From positions 1 through 7,935 of the forward strand of contig CAMUQM010000088.1 in assembly GCA_947095945.1 (NCBI GenBank): 7,935 nucleotides of DNA. Reading direction: 5' to 3'. The position numbers were made by a program, and so were the translations under genes. The notes beneath the pieces are model-generated. The model did not search any database, was not told the DNA's origin, and saw nothing but the letters and a program-made list of their open reading frames with translations. The DNA comes from an uncultured Prevotella sp. Lineage in GTDB: Bacteria > Bacteroidota > Bacteroidia > Bacteroidales > Bacteroidaceae. Within the stretch, counting starts at the first letter, position 1. Each line of letters opens with the position of its first letter. Positions 5,560 to 7,935 of the stretch are shown piece after piece.

Positions 5560-6612
5560 ATGGAAAGTGCAAAGAAGTATTTGTTGGGAATGACACTTGG
5601 CGAGCTGAAAGAGGTTGCGAAGTCGCTCGGAATGCCAGCTTTTACAGGTGGACAGATAGCTAAATGGCTCTATACACAGCATGTGAAAAGTATTGATGAG
5701 ATGACGAATATCTCGAAAGCGAACAGAGAGAAACTCGCTGCTGAATATGCCGTTGGCTGCAAAGAGCCTATTGATGCACAGCATTCTAAGGATGGAACCA
5801 TTAAATACCTCTTCCCTACCGATAGTGGTAAGTTTGTCGAAACAGTGTACATACCAGACGAAGACCGTGCCACACTCTGCGTTTCTTCACAGGTAGGATG
5901 CAAGATGAACTGCCTTTTCTGCCAGACAGGAAAACAGGGCTTTGAAGGCAGCCTTTCTGCTACAGACATTCTCAATCAGATTTACTCCCTCCCTGAGCGT
6001 GACAAACTGACGAATATCGTCTTCATGGGTCAGGGCGAACCAATGGATAACCTTGACAATGTATTGCGTACAACGGAGGTGATGACAGCCGACTTCGGTT
6101 ACGGATGGTCACCAAAACGCATCACTGTGAGCAGTGTAGGTGTCAAAGGGAAGCTAAAACGATTCCTCGATGAGAGTGACTGCCACGTTGCTATCAGTAT
6201 GCACACCCCTTTACACGACCAGCGTTCGGAGTTGATGCCAGCAGAAAGAGGAATGTCTATTGATAGTATTATCGAGTTACTCCGCAATTACGACTTCTCT
6301 CATCAGCGCCGTCTATCATTCGAATATATTGTCTTCAAGGACTTTAATGATAGCGAGGAGCATGCGAAAGCCATCGTAGAACTACTCAAAGGGTTGAACT
6401 GTCGAATGAATCTTATCCGCTTCCATCCTATTCCGAACATCCCATTGCAGGGTGTTGATGACCACAAAATGGAGAAATTCAGAAACTATCTGACACAACA
6501 TGGAGTCTTCACAACTATCCGTGCCAGTCGTGGACAGGATATCTTTGCAGCCTGTGGTCTGCTCTCAACAGCAAAAAAGATTGAAGAAGAAAGAGGAAGA
6601 GGGAAAAAGTAA
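5560..6612 (+). CDS. rlmN: Dual-specificity 23S rRNA (A2503-C2)/tRNA (A37-C2) methyltransferase RlmN
   Basis: RlmN is a cytoplasmic radical-SAM enzyme that methylates C2 of adenosine 2503 in 23S rRNA and of adenosine 37 in some tRNAs, tuning decoding fidelity. Numbered from the ATG at 5560 the protein has 350 residues. The [4Fe-4S]-binding CxxxCxxC motif is Cys114, Cys118, Cys121 (VGCKMNCLFCQTG). Both catalytic cysteines are present: Cys107 in TLCVSSQ (E. coli Cys118) and Cys332 in DIFAACG (E. coli Cys355, the methyl-carrying residue). The SAM-binding GQGEPMDN is at 157-164. The N-terminal helical RNA-binding domain spans about 1-85. An in-frame TTG at 5548 would add MRTR, but the ATG fits the promoter position and the family better. 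The C-terminus ends in a charged tail rich in Glu, Arg and Lys. It lies 95 bases upstream of the PdxA-like gene with no promoter or terminator seen between, so the two are likely co-transcribed, an arrangement I recall from other Bacteroidota. Confidence 0.97.
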   Translation: MESAKKYLLGMTLGELKEVAKSLGMPAFTGGQIAKWLYTQHVKSIDEMTNISKANREKLAAEYAVGCKEPIDAQHSKDGTIKYLFPTDSGKFVETVYIPDEDRATLCVSSQVGCKMNCLFCQTGKQGFEGSLSATDILNQIYSLPERDKLTNIVFMGQGEPMDNLDNVLRTTEVMTADFGYGWSPKRITVSSVGVKGKLKRFLDESDCHVAISMHTPLHDQRSELMPAERGMSIDSIIELLRNYDFSHQRRLSFEYIVFKDFNDSEEHAKAIVELLKGLNCRMNLIRFHPIPNIPLQGVDDHKMEKFRNYLTQHGVFTTIRASRGQDIFAACGLLSTAKKIEEERGRGKK

Positions 6613-6707
6613 AAGGATAAGATAGGAAAAAAGTAAAAAGACTAAGAGGCTACACTTGAGAACCAAAAGGAAACGAAATATTACAAAATAATACAAGATA
6701 TAATTAT

Positions 6708-7844
6708 ATGAACGATAATAAAAGAATCCGCGTAGCGATTACACACGGAGATACTAACGGCATAGGATATGAGCTTATCTTTAAGACTTTTGCTGAGCCA
6801 GAGATGCTGGAGCTTTGTACTCCTATCATCTATGGTTCACCTAAAGTAGCTACCTATCATCGTAATGCACTCAATATTGAAGCTAACTTCACCATCATCA
6901 AAGATGCATCAGAGGCACAGGACGGCCGACTCAACCTATTGCCTGTGTTTGATGATGAGATTAAAGTTGAATTAGGCGTTGCTTCTGAGGAGTCAGGTGT
7001 AGCGGGCTTACGTGCTGTAGACAGAGCTTTAGAGGACTACCGTCAGGGTCTATTTGATGTTCTCGTTACTGCTCCTATTGATAACAACGAGCACTTCCAC
7101 TTTAGTGGTCAGAGTCGATATATCGAGGATCATATGGAATCAGAAGAGCAGGGATTATCTATTTTGATTAATGACGGACTACGTGTTGCCCTTGCTACTC
7201 GTAATCTCCCACTGCGCCAAGTAGCAGAATCAATCTCAAAAGCAATCATTGTCAATAATGCGAGTGCACTCTTTAAGAGTCTTCGCCGTGACTTCCGCCT
7301 TTCTTGTCCACGCATTGCTGTTCTTGGTTTGAATCCTAAAGCAGGCGACAATGGTTTGTTAGGGTCTGAGGAACAGGAGATTATCCTCCCAGCTATCGAC
7401 GAACTTGTCGACAATGGCGTACAAGCTTTTGGTCCTTACCCTGCTGACACCTTCTTTGGTTGTAACAATACAGAGCAGTTTGATGGTGTTTTGGCAATGT
7501 ATTACGAACAAGGACTTGCTCCTTTCCGCACACTTTCTTCATGTCATGGTATCACTTATACAGCAGGCTTGCCACTCGTTCGTACTTCTGCAGAGATACC
7601 AGATAGCTTGTCATTAGCAGGTAAGGGCGTTGCTGACGAACTTCCTTTCCGTCATGCTATCTACCTTGCGATAGACATCTTCCGCAATCGTGCCGAATAT
7701 GATGCTCCTATGGGTAACCCTCTTCCAAAGCTTTACAAGGAAAGAAGAGATGAGAGTGATAAGGTGCGCTTTGCTATTCCACGTAAGCGTGAGGATCGCA
7801 CACCAAACAATGGTGAAAATCGTAATGCGAAGGAGACACACTAA
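6708..7844 (+). CDS. pdxA: PdxA (4-hydroxythreonine-4-phosphate dehydrogenase) homologue lacking metal-binding and substrate residues
   Basis: This 378-residue protein is a full-length homologue of PdxA, the NAD- and metal-dependent enzyme that oxidises 4-phosphohydroxy-L-threonine for pyridoxal phosphate synthesis. The Bacteroidota type is clear: ITHGDTNGIGYELI (11-24), TAPI (121-124), VLGLNP (205-210), FGPYPADTFFG (241-251), GLPLVRTS (287-294) and LAGKG (303-307). However, aligned without gaps to E. coli PdxA over residues 161-300, the three metal ligands His166, His211 and His266 are Asn166, Lys211 and Tyr266. The substrate-binding GHTE motif reads GQSR (134-137), PINK/PVHK reads PIDN, Asp267 is Glu, Lys274 is Arg, Asn283 is Thr, and DHGTA is replaced by EIPDS. 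Arg292 is kept. Catalysis by the known mechanism seems impossible. The frame is open, and the family-specific framework is well kept, so it is not an obvious pseudogene. The last 35-40 residues form a charged tail beyond the usual end. It is probably expressed with rlmN. Homology is certain; loss of activity is inferred. Confidence 0.9.
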   Translation: MNDNKRIRVAITHGDTNGIGYELIFKTFAEPEMLELCTPIIYGSPKVATYHRNALNIEANFTIIKDASEAQDGRLNLLPVFDDEIKVELGVASEESGVAGLRAVDRALEDYRQGLFDVLVTAPIDNNEHFHFSGQSRYIEDHMESEEQGLSILINDGLRVALATRNLPLRQVAESISKAIIVNNASALFKSLRRDFRLSCPRIAVLGLNPKAGDNGLLGSEEQEIILPAIDELVDNGVQAFGPYPADTFFGCNNTEQFDGVLAMYYEQGLAPFRTLSSCHGITYTAGLPLVRTSAEIPDSLSLAGKGVADELPFRHAIYLAIDIFRNRAEYDAPMGNPLPKLYKERRDESDKVRFAIPRKREDRTPNNGENRNAKETH

Positions 7845-7891
7845 TTGTGTTTTCTTTCATTCCTTATGATTGATATTGATTAAGAAGACTT

Positions 7892-7935
7892 ATGAACAAA
7901 AAGTTTCAGAACATCTTCTTCACATTTGGCTTGGT
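7892..7935 (+). CDS. Start of an unidentified gene, cut by the window edge
   Basis: An ATG at 7892 opens a frame reading MNKKFQNIFFTFGL and continuing past the edge. It begins 47 bases after the PdxA-like stop codon on the same strand, with an A/T-rich upstream stretch, so it may be the third gene of the rlmN transcript. Two lysines followed by a hydrophobic run suggest a signal-anchor or first membrane helix; multi-helix flippase-like proteins of Bacteroidota can start this way, but fourteen residues are too few to name a family. Confidence 0.5.
   Translation, partial: MNKKFQNIFFTFGL

Noticed and set aside
5421..5663. 80-codon plus-strand frame across the terminator and rlmN start
   Set aside because: It runs through the terminator hairpin and overlaps rlmN out of frame; it is a chance frame.
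5560..6612. Cfr-type resistance methyltransferase
   Set aside because: Length, the N-terminal domain, the GQGEP motif and the pairing with the PdxA homologue fit housekeeping RlmN; nothing suggests Cfr or a mobile context.
6708..7844. Plain pseudogene call for the PdxA homologue
   Set aside because: The frame is intact over 378 codons, structural motifs are well kept, and the changes are concentrated at functional sites rather than spread at random.

Overview
The window looks like chromosomal DNA from a Bacteroidota bacterium, most likely Prevotella or a close relative. Four things point there: moderately AT-rich DNA, starts without Shine-Dalgarno sequences, several TAnnTTTG -7 promoter elements, and the protein families present (a Bacteroidota-type PdxA-like protein next to RlmN, a DUF6078-like protein, a DoxX-like membrane protein). 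The genus is inferred from overall resemblance, not from a marker gene.

Layout. At the left edge two back-to-back -7 elements (5-12 minus, 35-42 plus) suggest divergent transcription; the plus one serves a YjjU-like patatin phospholipase (67-933), closed by a hairpin terminator (about 996-1030). A minus-strand block follows, read right to left: DoxX-like membrane protein (2778-2353), thiol-type glutathione peroxidase (2202-1654), and an alkyltransferase-like protein with Phe at the acceptor-Cys position (1465-1154). Together they suggest redox and DNA-damage upkeep. The 384-base gap 2779-3162 holds a consensus-like minus promoter, a structured leader for the DoxX-like gene and a weak plus promoter.

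Two plus-strand genes of unknown function follow: a Cys-rich DUF6078-like protein (3163-3591) and a 482-residue protein with a possible DUF1186-like helical C-terminal half (3933-5381). The 341-base gap between them (3592-3932) carries a 79-base nested palindrome that is also a 22-bp tandem repeat, then a good promoter and two tiny ORFs. A long hairpin with a T-rich tail (5398-5470) ends this section.

The last section is a probable operon: rlmN (5560-6612), a pdxA homologue (6708-7844), and the first 44 bases of another plus-strand gene (7892 onward). RlmN keeps every expected catalytic residue. The PdxA homologue does not: by recalled alignment with E. coli PdxA all three metal-binding histidines (166, 211, 266) are replaced by Asn, Lys and Tyr, and several substrate-binding positions are changed too, yet the frame is intact and full length. 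It looks like a maintained pseudoenzyme or a protein with a new function, and is the most notable observation here. I saw no rRNA, tRNA, CRISPR array, insertion sequence or phage gene.
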